Below the pieces are notes generated by a model that was not told where the DNA came from, did no database searches, and saw nothing but the letters and a program-made list of their open reading frames with translations. A DNA stretch of 64,000 nucleotides from Crambe crambe (taxonomy: Eukaryota > Porifera > Demospongiae > Poecilosclerida > Crambeidae), in assembly GCA_963924555.1 (NCBI GenBank), contig OZ004591.1, positions 5,952,001 through 6,016,000 on the forward strand, given 5' to 3'. Shown piece by piece: positions 13,581 to 42,896 of this stretch. The translations under genes and the position numbers were made by a program. Numbering within the stretch: position 1 is the stretch's first letter; each line of letters begins with the position of its first letter.

Positions 13581-16500
13581 ATGATTGCAGCCACAGTAGC
13601 TGAGGCTGAGCCCAGCAAGTCCAAAGATCAGCTCATGGTCAGTCAGTCTTAACTCTATGCATGTGCTTGCAAGACTTAGATCATCAAAATAAAAATTGCA
13701 TACTACCAGTAGCATCCTCTTGAATACAAGATCCTGATTGCATTTCCTTTGTAATCCCCCACCACTTGTAGTGGATTTTCAATGGGTGCTATTCACTATA
13801 ATAATGCTGAGAAGATCATCACTTGTCAATTAATAAAGCATAGAATTTCTATGGGAACGGTTTCTTTTGTACAGCAAGCACTGATCATAGTGAATGTGAA
13901 TTGAGTACATATAGATACATCGTGCTGACAAATGATCCATCTTTCCCTAGAATGAGCCAGATTTTATCATCAAGCCAACAAGTGTCCCTCCAACGTTGGA
14001 TGCTTCAAAATGGCCTCTCCTGCTACAGGTATGGTGTAGTATTTAACTGCTGCATAATTGATGGTTCCAGGTGGTGTGGTAAAGCACAATTGGCATTGGG
14101 TCACTGTCTGTTTTGATCGCATTTTTCAGACTTCATGTTCTCCACCAATATTAAATTTGTGAACCAGTTTCATCATCCAAAGATTGATTGACGTTTGCCC
14201 CAAGGTGATCATGACACACAAAGATTACCTGCTATGTGGGATTGACCAAAATTTCAGTGGTTTATTGACCACTGGATGTTCAACCAGAATTCTACATGTG
14301 ACCAATCAGATTGGAGCTCGTTAATTTTTTTCCTCTTCTTTGTATGTCCAGAACTACCACAAGATGGTGGTGCGTACGGGTCATTACACACCCCTGGAGT
14401 CAGGCTGTTCCCCTCACAAGAGACCCATCAAAGAGTACATGAGCCATGGCTTCATCAACTTGGACAAACCTGCAAATCCATCTTCTCATGAGGTATATCA
14501 ACGAGTTTTTAGTGATGAAATTGGAGTGGGAGTGGTTTCTATGATGATTCTAAATGCTATGAATCCATAAGTGATTTTACCCATTTAGAGGCTGTTTCTG
14601 AGAGACCCACTAAATGCTATCCATGGAGTAATGACTAAGGGCATTGCCTCATAATAACTGAAACCCACTTTTATAGGTGGTGGCTTGGATACGTAGGATT
14701 CTCCGAGTGGAGAAGACGGGTCACAGTGGTACCCTGGACCCTCAGGTCACTGGTTGTCTTATCGTGTGTATAGACAGAGCCACGAGACTCGTCAAGTCAC
14801 AACAGGGAGCAGGTAACAAGAGTTTATCTACACTAGTGGTCATCTGAGTTGCTTTCTGGGTCATCTGAGTCACTCATAGGATTGCTTTCTGGTTTAGGAG
14901 ATTGTGTAGTAACAAGTCAAATATGATATCAAGTCTCTCTAAAAAGACACTCTTGACAATAATTGTTCCTTATGACAGCTAGTATTGTGTTGTAATAGGA
15001 ATTGTCTCAAATCTCTCTCTGAAAAGAGTTTACTATGCATTATTTCCTTGCATGTAATACAGGGAAAGAGTATGTTTGTGTTTTGAGACTCCATGATGCA
15101 ATTAGTGGTGAAGTACAGTTAGCACAGGTAACAAATATTGGCTCTTTTTGTGTGTATAAAATTTACCATGACATTTTGTTAATTACTTGCAGGGATTAAA
15201 TAAAATGATAGGGGCGCTGTTTCAGCGTCCCCCTCTCATCTCTGCGGTGAAAAGGCAGCTGAGAGTGAGAACTGTCTATGAAAGCAAGCTAATTGAGTTT
15301 GATGCCAGCAGAAACTTGGGTGAGTTCACTGGTAGATGGTGGCATTATCACTGTATTATTCCTTGTTAATATTTTAATAGGTGTATTTTGGGTAAGCTGT
15401 GAAGCTGGAACGTATATCCGAAGCCTGTGTGTTCATCTTGGGTTACTGCTTGGGGTGGGTGGTCACATGCAGGAGCTCCGGCGTGTGCGATCTGGTATAC
15501 AGAATGAGAATGTGAGTGGAGGGGGTGTGATTTATTATAGCAGTCATGTGATTTTTTTGTAGGACAATATGGTGACTATGCATGACGTGTTGGATGCTCA
15601 GTGGATGTTGGATAACCACAGAGATGGTGAGATATTGATATCAAGATAATCTTATCCTTAGATGCATTGGGTAAAACCCTGCTCTTATACCACTGATTAT
15701 GATATCATTATAGAGTCCTACATGAGACGAGTGGTGAAGCCTCTTGAAGCTCTCCTTACATCACACAAAAGAATCGTCCTGAAAGACAGTGCTGTAAGTA
15801 GAAGATTGTGTGCGGTAAAGAGTCAACAAAGGCATAAACATGTATGATAGACTGGCCCGGGTGGTAATTTTAAGATATGCTATTGTATGTTCAGGGATGT
15901 ACAACTGTCCATTCTCTCTGCCATTGTACATAGGTGAATGCAGTGTGTTATGGAGCCAAGATTCTTCTACCTGGAGTGTTGAGATTTGATGAGGGCATTG
16001 AACCCAACATGGAGGTGGTAGCAATGACCACCAAGGGGGAAGCCGTTGCTCTGGGTAGGTACGCAGGCATGCAGGCCTGGGGGTAAGCTTAGCTTATAGC
16101 AGCCAATCTTGGTAGACTATAGAGGGTTTTCAATACATATCAATTGTGTGTGAGCCACACTTCTGCAAATTCTCAAATGACACGATTGGCTCTGTTTTTC
16201 CTTCCTCCTAGCAATTGCTATGATGTCGACAGCTGAGATGGTGACATGTGATCATGGCTTTTGTGCCAAGATCAAGAGAGTGGTCATGAGTAGAGACGTG
16301 TACCCTCGGAAGTGGGGACTGGGACCCAAGGTAGGAGCATTAATGATGGCTACCTCTGCAAGCCAGTAATCTAGCTAAGTCGATAGCTTCAATCCAGGGA
16401 TCTTCTTTGGAGTTTAATAATGTTTTTTTCGTATTGTTGTAGGCTCTTCGCAAGAAGCAGTTAATGGTGGAAGGCAAATTGGGGAAGTTTGGCAGAATAT

Positions 16501-17187
16501 TGGAAAGCACCCCTGATGACATCAAACAGGAGTTTGGGATGACTGGAATTACTGTAAAGAAGGAAGGTGGAGTTGAAACCCTCTCAGCTATAGCCACACC
16601 CACTGCCACTCCCACTGCCACATTGTTATCTACAGCTGGAAGAAAAGTATGAAGATCATAGCTTTATTCATTCTGGATCTTTCAACTGATTTAATACTAA
16701 GCATAATAATAGGCCACCATTGGTCTGGGGTGAGGTGCATTGTTCAGTACATTTGATAGATAAAAAGATTTGCCCTAAAAATGCAACAAAGTAAAAACAG
16801 TACAGTGGCACACTTTTAAGACTAATCCTTGCCTGGTTTTGACAGTTATTGTTTTGTTCAATGATATGTTGTTTTAGCGTCCAGCTCCTTCATCGAGTGA
16901 TAGCAGTGAGGGAGTTGGTGGTCCATCTGAAAAGGAGAGAGTAGTTCCCAAAGAAGAAGCTACTCCAACTGCTGTGGTGAGCAACGGGGATGAAAGTGGC
17001 GGGGACAAGAAGAAGAAGAAAAAGAAGCACAAGAAGCAGAAGCACAAGAGTTCATCAGAAGTGGGTTACATACAGGAGGAGGATTTGTAGCTTGTAATGT
17101 TATAAAATGTAACCAATGATTAAAAAACGTGCACCACCATCAGACACTCAAGTGGTATGGTGATAACACACTTTTATTATGAGGTCT

Positions 17188-17218
<31 letters not shown>

Positions 17219-17347
17219 GGGAGGCAAACACATTCTTCAGATGTAGTGTTTTATGTACAGGAAATAGAAGTTGAAGCTGTCAAGACACCAGAGAAAAAGA
17301 AGAAAAAGAAGAAGAAAAAAGAGAAAATGGATAGCAACAGTGATTAG
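13581..17347 (+). CDS. DKC1: Dyskerin, H/ACA snoRNP pseudouridine synthase
   Basis: Thirteen well-supported exons run from 13951: 13951-14028, 14352-14492, 14677-14812, 15063-15127, 15193-15319, 15381-15511, 15563-15626, 15714-15793, 15934-16054, 16212-16330, 16443-16646, 16878-17060, 17261-17347. A candidate first exon (13581-13637, starting [15 protein letters not shown]) fits in phase and gives 530 residues, against about 514 in human. The enzyme converts uridine to pseudouridine in rRNA and snRNA guided by H/ACA RNAs, and is also a telomerase RNP component. Landmarks: [25 protein letters not shown] with the catalytic Asp, [32 protein letters not shown], a PUA domain ending [11 protein letters not shown], and Lys-rich nucleolar-type tails in the last two exons. 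All introns are GT-AG. The first exon is the only uncertain part. Confidence 0.95.
17189..17218 (+). repeat. Poly-T tract in the last DKC1 intron
   Basis: About 30 consecutive thymines lie some 45 bp upstream of the last DKC1 acceptor. It could serve as an extended pyrimidine tract or mark an old poly-A insertion on the other strand. Confidence 0.85.
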
Positions 17348-17649
17348 ATTTTGTCTCTTTCTTCCTTTTGTATTATGTAATCATGAATAATAATCAACGG
17401 TTTCTAATTGTACGAATGGTCTTGAATAATTATACGGTGGAAAAAATTATTTTTGTTGGTGTGGTCTTCGTTTGCTCGTTTACCTAGCTTGAGGTGGTGA
17501 CAAGAACAGACTGCCTTGGGCATCTTACACTCTTCAGCAAGGGTAATAGGAGCAGGTCATCCCCAAGGACGCTGAATATTCGCCAGCCCACAGGCTGAGT
17601 CTCGTGTAGCTAGCTATTTAGCAGGGCATTGGGCGGGGAACGAAACAAG
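17348..17649. other. Spacer between DKC1 and the MAP4K-type kinase
   Basis: About 300 bp in which the DKC1 3' end meets the kinase promoter in tandem orientation. No other gene is visible. Confidence 0.5.
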
Positions 17650-35023
<17,374 letters not shown>

Positions 35024-35590
35024 ACTAGCCCGGCTTTTTCCACACTTAACCAGTAACTGAAACACCTGGTAGAGTGGTACCTTAAGAATGACAATACAAC
35101 CTCTCTATTATTATATCAGCTCTTTTTTTTTTCTTTTTTTCTTTTTTTTTTCCTCACACATTATATTAGTACAATTTTTTGTTACTCCAGCACTTTGCCG
35201 CAGCACTTTATCTTCTCAATGTTTTGTTGTATGCTGTTTATGTGTAATGGTACATGGTCTAGTTTGTAATGATAACAATAATTATTGTTGTAAATACACA
35301 CACACATATACAAGCAAGCCCACTGGATTTGAACAGACAGATTCTTCTTAGATACATGCATATTTTGTTATTATTTATTTTGGAGAAAAAAAAGTAATAA
35401 TTCTGTGCAGATTCGGTAGGCACATGAAGCTCATTAAAAACTAGTACCTAACCGGATGTGCGTCATGCAGCTGCATAGCTAGCTAGATAGCTATTGGGTT
35501 GGATCATAATTTTATTACGAACATGCACCGGATGTGCGCGTCAGGATTATTATATACACTATGCATTATGTACTACGGTGAGTTATAAAA
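35024..35590. other. Kinase 3' flank and promoter of membrane protein copy A
   Basis: It holds the kinase 3' untranslated region, with T-rich tracts near 35120-35155, and then the upstream region of the next gene. No other gene is seen. Confidence 0.45.
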
Positions 35591-37469
35591 ATGAAAAAAA
35601 AAGTCGGACCCAGTTTATTGTTAATTTGTCTGCTAGCAACATTTGAAATGTCTGCTGTCGGGTGTGCAACGGTTTTTATTTTTCTTGTAATGTCAATGTG
35701 CCGCTGTCAAGATTTGATGCAGCCCCTCCATGGTAATTGCAGCAGTTAATTTAATTATTTAGCTAAAATTTCCTAGTTAGCAGTTTTATAAGATAGCTAT
35801 AAATGAAACTAGCATCATGCTATGTGATCATGATGCTATTTTTATAGGAACTCTGACTACTTGGGAGGTGTTTAACAATAATAATGTCCTCATCAAGTCA
35901 ACAAATATTTCAACTGAAGAGAATACCAATACCTTCAAAAATGTAAGCATTGATTATCCCTTCTCTGTTGGAAGCGATCACTTCAACGACCATGTCAGTT
36001 TCACCACTGAAGGGGTGTTATACCATGGCTTTCTGGCCAATGATTCTTTTTTGGTTTTCTACGACGACTTGCAGCAGAGAAAATCTCTATATCACTCGAG
36101 ATGGCCATTCCCCAATGGTGCACAGGCAAAACATATTGCTCAGACAAGAGATGACCGCATTCTGTATATTGTATTCAGATCGCACCCCTGGGTGCTGAGG
36201 ATGGATGTAAGTACAGGTTCTTTTCGGTCCTCCTTGCCATATGAACAATTTCATTCAGTACAAGATCTTATCGTAACGTATGGACATGATTATAATCAGG
36301 AATTGATGGATTTTGTAGTGTATATTTCAAATGATATGCGAAGTATTTTTGTAAGCTCTCCAGCTGCTGGTGAAGAACCATATGAACAAACAACGCAAGA
36401 CACACCTTGCTCCAGTTTCAATTCTCTCTATCCTTTTCCATCTGATGGTGGCCTGATTCGCTTTATCGTTGATTGCTCTAACTCTGCTGGGAACAGGAAA
36501 AGATATACTGCCAAGTTCGATGTAGAAATGGAGGTGATTAATGGTTTTACAGAAATACCTCAATCAATGGGAACACCTCTTTCTTCATTAAATGGAGATT
36601 TTGTAGTGGTTACTAGTACTGATGGAGAAGGAGGGTTGTATTCGATCGATCTCTACGATTCGACTGACTTCACAAGATTTGGCAGGATGAGATCTAGAAC
36701 TCAGCCAGAACATGTATCTTTCGTTCGTCAGGGAAATACCACCTGGCTGAGTCTCTACAGAGTTCAACGAAATCTTACTCTGATAAATCCAACAGTGTTC
36801 ATCAAGAGCAATGGGAGGGATGGGGTCTTCGAAATACCAAATTTGGTCATCAGCTCTACATGGATTCCAATCCAAAGTGTAGGCGATACATACCTGATGC
36901 TTGGTGTTTACAATCCTTCCTCTACTTACTATGATTACGTGTACTTAGATGAAAACTTTACGGTCAACAGAATCCAAAGAGTGTCTCAAAAGCCTTCAAA
37001 CTTCATTTTTCTTGAAAGTGAGCCTCCGCCATCCCCTGCTCCTCCTCCTCCTCCATCAACTTCAAGCGTCAAAACTACAACACCATCCCCACCAACACCA
37101 ACAGCTACTGTAACAAACTCTCCCACATCATCAACTGATCTTTTGGCTGTATATATAGCAGTTCCAATAATTACATTTATATTGGCTGTTATACTGTTCA
37201 TTACAATCTACAAGGTTGTAACTGAATGTAGGAAGAGAAGTACGAGTATTGAGGATGGAATTGAGGAAAAAGTTACATGTAGGGAGGGGAAGGATGAAAT
37301 GGCCCTGACGACAGACACGACACAAAAGAAGCCACAGAAGGAGTCAGATGAAGGATACTACACTCCTTCACCTAGTCTTGGAGGACATCGCAATACCATA
37401 ACTTACCAGGCGGGCATTCAAGAGTCTTCCAGTGCTTCTTCCAGCAACAGTAACTTATCACACGTGTGA
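35591..37469 (+). CDS. Unrecognised type I membrane protein, copy A
   Basis: Two exons (35591-35732 and 35848-37469) give 587 residues. The first exon encodes a Lys-start hydrophobic leader (MKKKVGPSLLLICLLATFEM), a likely signal peptide. The ~430-residue extracellular part has repeated hydrophobic strand-like motifs (ILYIVFRSHPWVLRMDV, LIRFIVDCSN, FVVVTSTDGEGGLYSIDLYD) that could form a beta-propeller, with several N-glycosylation sequons (NIS, NDS, NTT, NLT, NFT). A Pro/Thr/Ser stalk (PPPSPAPPPPPS) leads to one membrane span (LLAVYIAVPIITFILAVILF). The cytoplasmic tail is about 90 residues and contains DEGYYTPSPSLGGH, a possible tyrosine-phosphorylation motif. I do not recognise the family. 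Copy B at 46648-50027 is its tandem duplicate; residues from about 220 of each product to the end are nearly identical. Receptor or adhesion role is inference. Confidence 0.85.
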
Positions 37470-38556
37470 AAAACCTCCACATAATCATTTGTCAAAGCAC
37501 TCGAGAACACAGGTTCTACACAATAATAATCATTAGTTGGTGTCTCATGCTAGTAATAATAATAATGATGATGATGATAATAATAATAATAATAATAATA
37601 ATACTATTCAGATGCATTTTGCTGTTGATGTTAAAAGGAAAAAAAGTTGTTTTTGATCATTAGTATTTATTATACTACAATCATATGCGTAAATGACTTA
37701 AGGCTCTGCGAGACTAGAGCTCTTGGTGACACAAGTGGCTGTGGTATGGTGTGGTGTCTAGGTCAAGATAATATTTTGAGCATCATAGGTGTATCTAGAA
37801 GCATTGAGCAATATTTTTAGCGGTCTGTTATCTGTCAACTTATGTACTGATCACATGATTGTATTTAAGGAGCAATTCTATGTTGAAGAAATGGGTGTCT
37901 GCAGTGACTTCAGTGTTTGTGGTGTACCAGGTCAACCAACCTTTGAACTTAAGGTATCCTGGAGTACACTGCTATGGTGAATCCCCAGGTCATCCCCCTG
38001 GGTCTTCCCCTTATGATCTAGCCTGTTCTACAGGATGTTCTCATTGTCCTCTTGCAGTTGATACACTTTATCAGCTCTCTTGCCTCTTCACTTCCTTTAT
38101 TTACCAAGGAAAAAGGAAGTTCTTTGTAGGACTTCTCTAGGAATTCTATTTATAGGTTGATAATTGTTATGTACTGTTGTTATGGAGATCAAAAAAGTCT
38201 TTCTCTTCATTAAGGGTTCTAACCACATACTCCCTTCGTCTCTAGCCAGCTGTGGATAGAGCTTGCAATTGGGTGTATACAAGGTTACCATTTGCTCACT
38301 TGTGATAGTTTCATAAAGAGAAAGTCACTATTTCTCATGCTTACTCGTGATGGTTTCCACAGCGCAATGAAGTCAGTTACAATGTCATATTAATGGTTTC
38401 CATCTATTTCAAACTCAATATTAAGATAACAAACGGAACAAGAGCAAAAAAAAAAAAAAAAAAGGATACAAAACTCAGTGAAAAAAGTTCATAAGCAAAA
38501 ACTACACCACTAAACCACACACGTACAGTACACACATAGAGTTGGTGCTATTAGTG
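37470..38556. other. Spacer between membrane protein copy A and the ATG3 fragment
   Basis: Holds the 3' flank of copy A with AAT/ATG microsatellite (37553-37602) and an A-run (38444-38463). The converging ATG3 fragment ends at 38557. No separate gene is supported. Confidence 0.5.
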
Positions 38557-38855
38557 CTATGCAGAAGTTACTGCTAGTTGTTGGGTGTAGTCATACTCTA
38601 TGGTGGGTATCACAGCCTGCACAAACTTTAGAAAGACCAGCATGTACGAGTGCACCTCCAGTTCCCTCCCGTCCTCCTCAATCATCGTCATGATTTTCTT
38701 CATCACCTGCACACACAATCATTGAAAAAAGTAATGATACACATCATTGGAACTTCTAAGTAAAAGACACAATAGGATCAACTGCTTCATTATGGAGAGG
38801 CTGTTCTCCCTCCCTCCCTAAGTAAGGACTCTGTATTATAGGAGAAATTGCTTCT

Positions 38856-38907
<52 letters not shown>

Positions 38908-39470
38908 GACAAGGTCCATAATAGAACTGTATTTGAGTTTTCATATCTTGCTGTGAAGCTTCATGCATGCAGCCATCCAATTGGTGTTGCTAGTGATATA
39001 TAATCACTAAGCTGCTGTCATAGGGTTATCAGATTATGTGATTGGAACTAAAGAAGGATGGCATCAGTACAATACAAGAAGTAACACAGGTGTCCAGCTC
39101 ATAGGTAGGCAATAAGCAAGCCACATTATAATTAATACATTAGAGAACTGCCAGGACTAGTACATGTCATGTTGACCCTTTACCAAATCTCCAGATTAAC
39201 AGAGTGCAGTGACATACCTCAGCATGACGACAAGGGTGTACTGAGAGCCTGTGAGGAGGAGGAAGGTTGGTCCATAGTAACTGTTTTATTCAAGTGATCC
39301 TGCAGTTAATTAATTGCAAGGATAATTATTTTTCTTAGTTGATGATACTTTACCAACTGACATTGAATACTGAATCATAACACGCCTTACCTGACTTATA
39401 TCTTCATACATCTCCTTCTCAGTAAGAGGATGTTGGCTCTCACTGTACCCAAAGAGCCAGAGGCGTGGCG
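38557..39470 (-). pseudogene. ATG3: Truncated ATG3 3' end in duplication unit 1
   Basis: Three exon copies of ATG3: part of exon 7 (39391-39470, cut by the duplication junction), exon 8 (39218-39299) and the last exon (38557-38706). The last exon translates intact ([16 protein letters not shown] to stop). Exon 8 lacks 8 bp relative to the complete gene at 55997-56086, which shifts the frame upstream of the active-site HPC motif. There is no promoter or N-terminal part, so it cannot make ATG3 alone. The last exon could still serve as an alternative 3' exon. Confidence 0.9.
38868..38905 (+). repeat. (CT)n microsatellite in ATG3 fragment intron
   Basis: About nineteen CT units in tandem. The corresponding repeat in the nested copy (53306-53339) is shorter, and near the genuine ATG3 (55635-55645) it is only a few units, showing ongoing length change between duplicates. 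Confidence 0.9.
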
Positions 39471-40568
39471 CTTCAACAATGGGTAAGTAAACAATGCCAG
39501 TGTTGCTTTAAATATTAAAGAGACCATCTATCTGAAGGGGTTATCTGTCTGTACAGCTGTATGTGAAGGGGTTATCTGTCAGTATGTGAAGGGGTTATCA
39601 GTCTGTATGTGAAGGGGTTATCTGTCTGTATGTGAAGGGGTTCACCCTGAACATTGAAGCATTAATTAGTTGAAATTACCAGTAATGTGAATTGCCAGAG
39701 TTTGTAATATCACGTAAAGTGTTGTGAAAGCTCAATTAGTCAATTACAGAATGAATCCTTTATTGGGCCAACAGTAGCCAACTGGAAGTAACCTTTTGTA
39801 TGCAAAACTCCATAGACAGAGTGAACAGTCCACACTTGGGTTACTAGGATGGCCCAACAATGAATTGTATTTTATCTGCTCATGAGGTCCTGTGGGAGAT
39901 TCCCCTAATTGTGAATAATGATAATTATGTACATACCTCTGTGCTATTTAGAGCAATAACTCTGAGGTATAATGGTAGCCTTGTTCCCAGGCCTTCCTCT
40001 CTCACTTGTATAGTCTCTCACGAAGAAAAGGTAAAGTATCCCACGGGAGGAAAAGGAGAAGAAGAAGAAGAAGAAGAAATAAGAGAGAGGAAGGCCTGGG
40101 AAGAGGCTAGTGTAATGGTGTGAGGTTATCTTAGAGGTTGGACCCAGAGGTTGGTAATGTCTGACTAAGGAAATTCCTTCCTGGAGTCACTCTGTCTGCT
40201 CAAATGTTGCCTTTACTTTGCTTGAGAAGTTCTTCTTGTGAAAGCACAGCCTCCAAGGTAAACCTAGACTCACTGCTACAATTGCAACTCTGGTGGTGAT
40301 GCATTGATAACCATATGAGGCTCTCAGAGAATGAACTTTGTCTTATTACATTATCACTTCATTGCTCTTATCTTCTTGTGAAAACATAGCCTCCAAGGTA
40401 AACCAGTAGGGTTAACTGCTACAATTGCAACTCTTCTTTTGCTGGTGGTGGTGATGGATGATGACCAGTGCATTGATAACCATGTGAGGCTCTCAGAGAA
40501 TCAGCCTTGTCTTATTACATAACTTAGTGTAAGAAGGAGAATTGTATTTTAAGAAAGGTCAGAATGTT

Positions 40569-40737
40569 TTATCTGGAGTGATGAAATTAGAATTTTAAGA
40601 GTGAAGCCTGGCTCTCAGCTGTTTACAAAACTTTTTTGAGTTCCAAGGTTTCAAGCGTGAGAATGGTTCAGAGAGGGGATGGGTGAGTCACATTGGAGTG
40701 GGCACAACATGGGCAGAAGTGCTGAGATATATGCAAT
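40569..40737 (-). repeat. Inverted counterpart of 29819-29987
   Basis: Reverse complement of the unit 1 segment, inside otherwise collinear duplicated intron sequence. Confidence 0.9.
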
Positions 40738-41109
40738 CTTGGAAATTGGATTTTTGCTATGGTGTATTGCTATGGTATACCTGCCTATCTTATCACTTGA
40801 CACTTGACACTAAACAATGTTCATTAATGTCAGATCAGTAGATGACTCATCATGTGCTGCTTCTGATAACCAGATGGGATAAGAGCACTCTAAGTGATGG
40901 AATAAAGACTTAACAACTAGTGGGCTCTATACTCTAGTACGGTCAAAAATGGCAATTCCATGACCACTCTTTGGCTAACATGTTTTGATGATTGATTTCA
41001 CTTCTTGGGGTCATTTATTGAAAATTTAGCTCCCAGGTCCCTCCCAAAAGTCCCGGCATTTTTTGCTATGGCGCGAAATTTAAAATTGCCGCTAGCGCAA
41101 CCTAAAATC

Positions 41110-42896
41110 GGGGTATGCTGTGTACAATAGTGCATTAAGACACTTCTTAGGGTAAATAAACCTCAAGGATTTCAATTCTGACATTATTTTCATGCTATGA
41201 CCTTTATTAGACCCAATAATCAATAATAGTTGCAATTGGAAGAGCGAAAATAACAGTAATAATGGATGTTTGTGGTGAAAGACTACACAATACATATTTT
41301 ATTTGATGTAAAATCAGTACTCTAGCATTCTGCATCACTTATAGAGTATATGGAGTCTGTATCACTAGATTCTGAAGAGTCATCACACCGCCGTGGTACA
41401 CAATTGTCTTCCTCATCATCGTTATCTTCGTCGCTTTCAACTTTCTCACTGTCTTCTGATAGCTCAGGTTCTGGAAGATGTGTTGGGAGAGCGGGACGTG
41501 TGTGGCGGACAGGACGACAGCGACCGCTGGCTAGCTCCCAGCCATGACCCAGTGGTGATGGGTGGTCTTTTAAGGAGGGGTGAAGCACCAGATAAGCCAG
41601 GTAATTAGCACGAAGGCAATGTTGATGCAGGCTATCCGCATCTGGTGGGAGGCGAATGAACGATTTCTTCTTCGTTGCCTTCCACTTCGTAGCTCGAGCC
41701 GTTCCCATGGTCCTGCTCACCTTATCCCCATAGATAACAGAGCGAGTGAACTCAAACAGCTCCTCAATTGCTTCCTCTTCAATGTCAAGGGTATTTCCAC
41801 ACTTTAAGAGCTGTTCTCGTGCCTCAGCACTCTTAGCTACCTTGTCATACACCGAGAGTTTACCCTTGCCATAGAACCCTGAGTTGGCATCACATCCAGT
41901 GAGGCAATGTAGTGGTACAATACAGTCTGCCATTTCCTCAGGCACAAGGTTGCGGCATAAGATAGTCTCCTGCTTTCTCTTTATGCAGAGCAAGCCAGGG
42001 AGTTTATATGAAATAGCTGCTGCTGCCACACATAGGGGTCATTAACACAGATAATACGAGTAGCATTGTTGTGACGAGCAACAATGATAGATGATACCTT
42101 CTGGACATAATCAGACCACTTGTAAGGAGTGCCATCTTGTGTCTGACGATCTTCAGCTGTCGGAGTTGCCATCCTCCAGATCATGCCCATATCAGTGAGA
42201 GCAATGTATGGTTCTTGTAGATCTATAGGCTGGAGAGAGAACTTCTGAATGAGGTTGCTTTTCTGCATCTTTCTGTACGTGCCATTGGAGTTGAATAGTG
42301 TCACACACTCTTCAACAACACGATGCTCCAGCAATTCATGCAAATCAACCAGTTGACTAACTTCTACCAGGTTGATCACTGCCTTCAGAGCTCGTTGCTC
42401 CATCTCAGCTGTTATTTCCTTGAGATTCTCCTTTGTTTTTTCTGTTCATGGCTCCTTGGCAAATGTTAAGCGTTTGCTCAATGGACCACTGGGTCATGGC
42501 TGGGAGCTAGCCAGCGGTCCTCCACACACATCCCGCTCTCCCAACACATCTTCCAGAACCTGAGCTATCAGAAGACGGTGAGGAAGTTGAAAGCGACGAA
42601 GATAACGATGATGAGGAAGACAATTGTGTACCACGGCGGTGTGATGACTCTTCAGAATCTAGTGATACAGACTCCATAATACTCTATAAGTGATGCAGAA
42701 TGCTAGAGTACTGATTTTACATCAAACAAAATATGTATTGTGTAGTCTTTCACCACGAATATCCATTATTACTGTTATTTTCGCTCTTCCAATTGCAACT
42801 ATTATTGATTATTGGGTCTAATAAAGGTCATAGCATGAAAATAATGTCAGAATTACCCAAGAAGTGTCTTAGTGCACTATTGTACACAGCATACCC
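41110..42896 (-). mobile_element. DNA transposon with long inverted arms carrying coding sequence
   Basis: The left arm (about 41110-41560) and right arm (about 42482-42896) are reverse complements, starting GGGTATGCTGTGTACAATAG. Unit 1 has no such insertion at the equivalent place: its sequence continues directly into GGCCACACTGCCATACTACG. The arms include the 3' end of the element's own open frame, so the right arm is an inverted piece of the gene. Extra unit-2-only sequence extends left to about 40935. Confidence 0.75.
41322..42403 (-). pseudogene. Transposon-derived protein with LTGCDANSGFYGKGK motif (frameshifted)
   Basis: Two overlapping open frames (42403-41981 and 42029-41322) appear to be parts of one ancestral protein separated by a frame change or internal deletion near RIICVNDPY. 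The downstream frame has HCLTGCDANSGFYGKGK, SFIRLPPDADSLHQHCLRAN, a PLGHGWELASGRCRPVRHTR segment and an acidic, Ser-rich C-terminus. I recall proteins with this motif as recurrent, mobile-element-associated and uncharacterised in sponges and cnidarians. No transposase catalytic motif is recognisable. Confidence 0.65.

Noticed and set aside
14509-14612. Possible C/D box snoRNA in a DKC1 intron (GTGATGA ... CTGA)
   Set aside because: The boxes are at a reasonable distance, but no terminal stem pairs around them and no guide complement was recognised.
36327-37325. Minus-strand frames inside membrane protein copy A (and the same in copy B)
   Set aside because: They are shadows of the 1.6-kb plus-strand exon.
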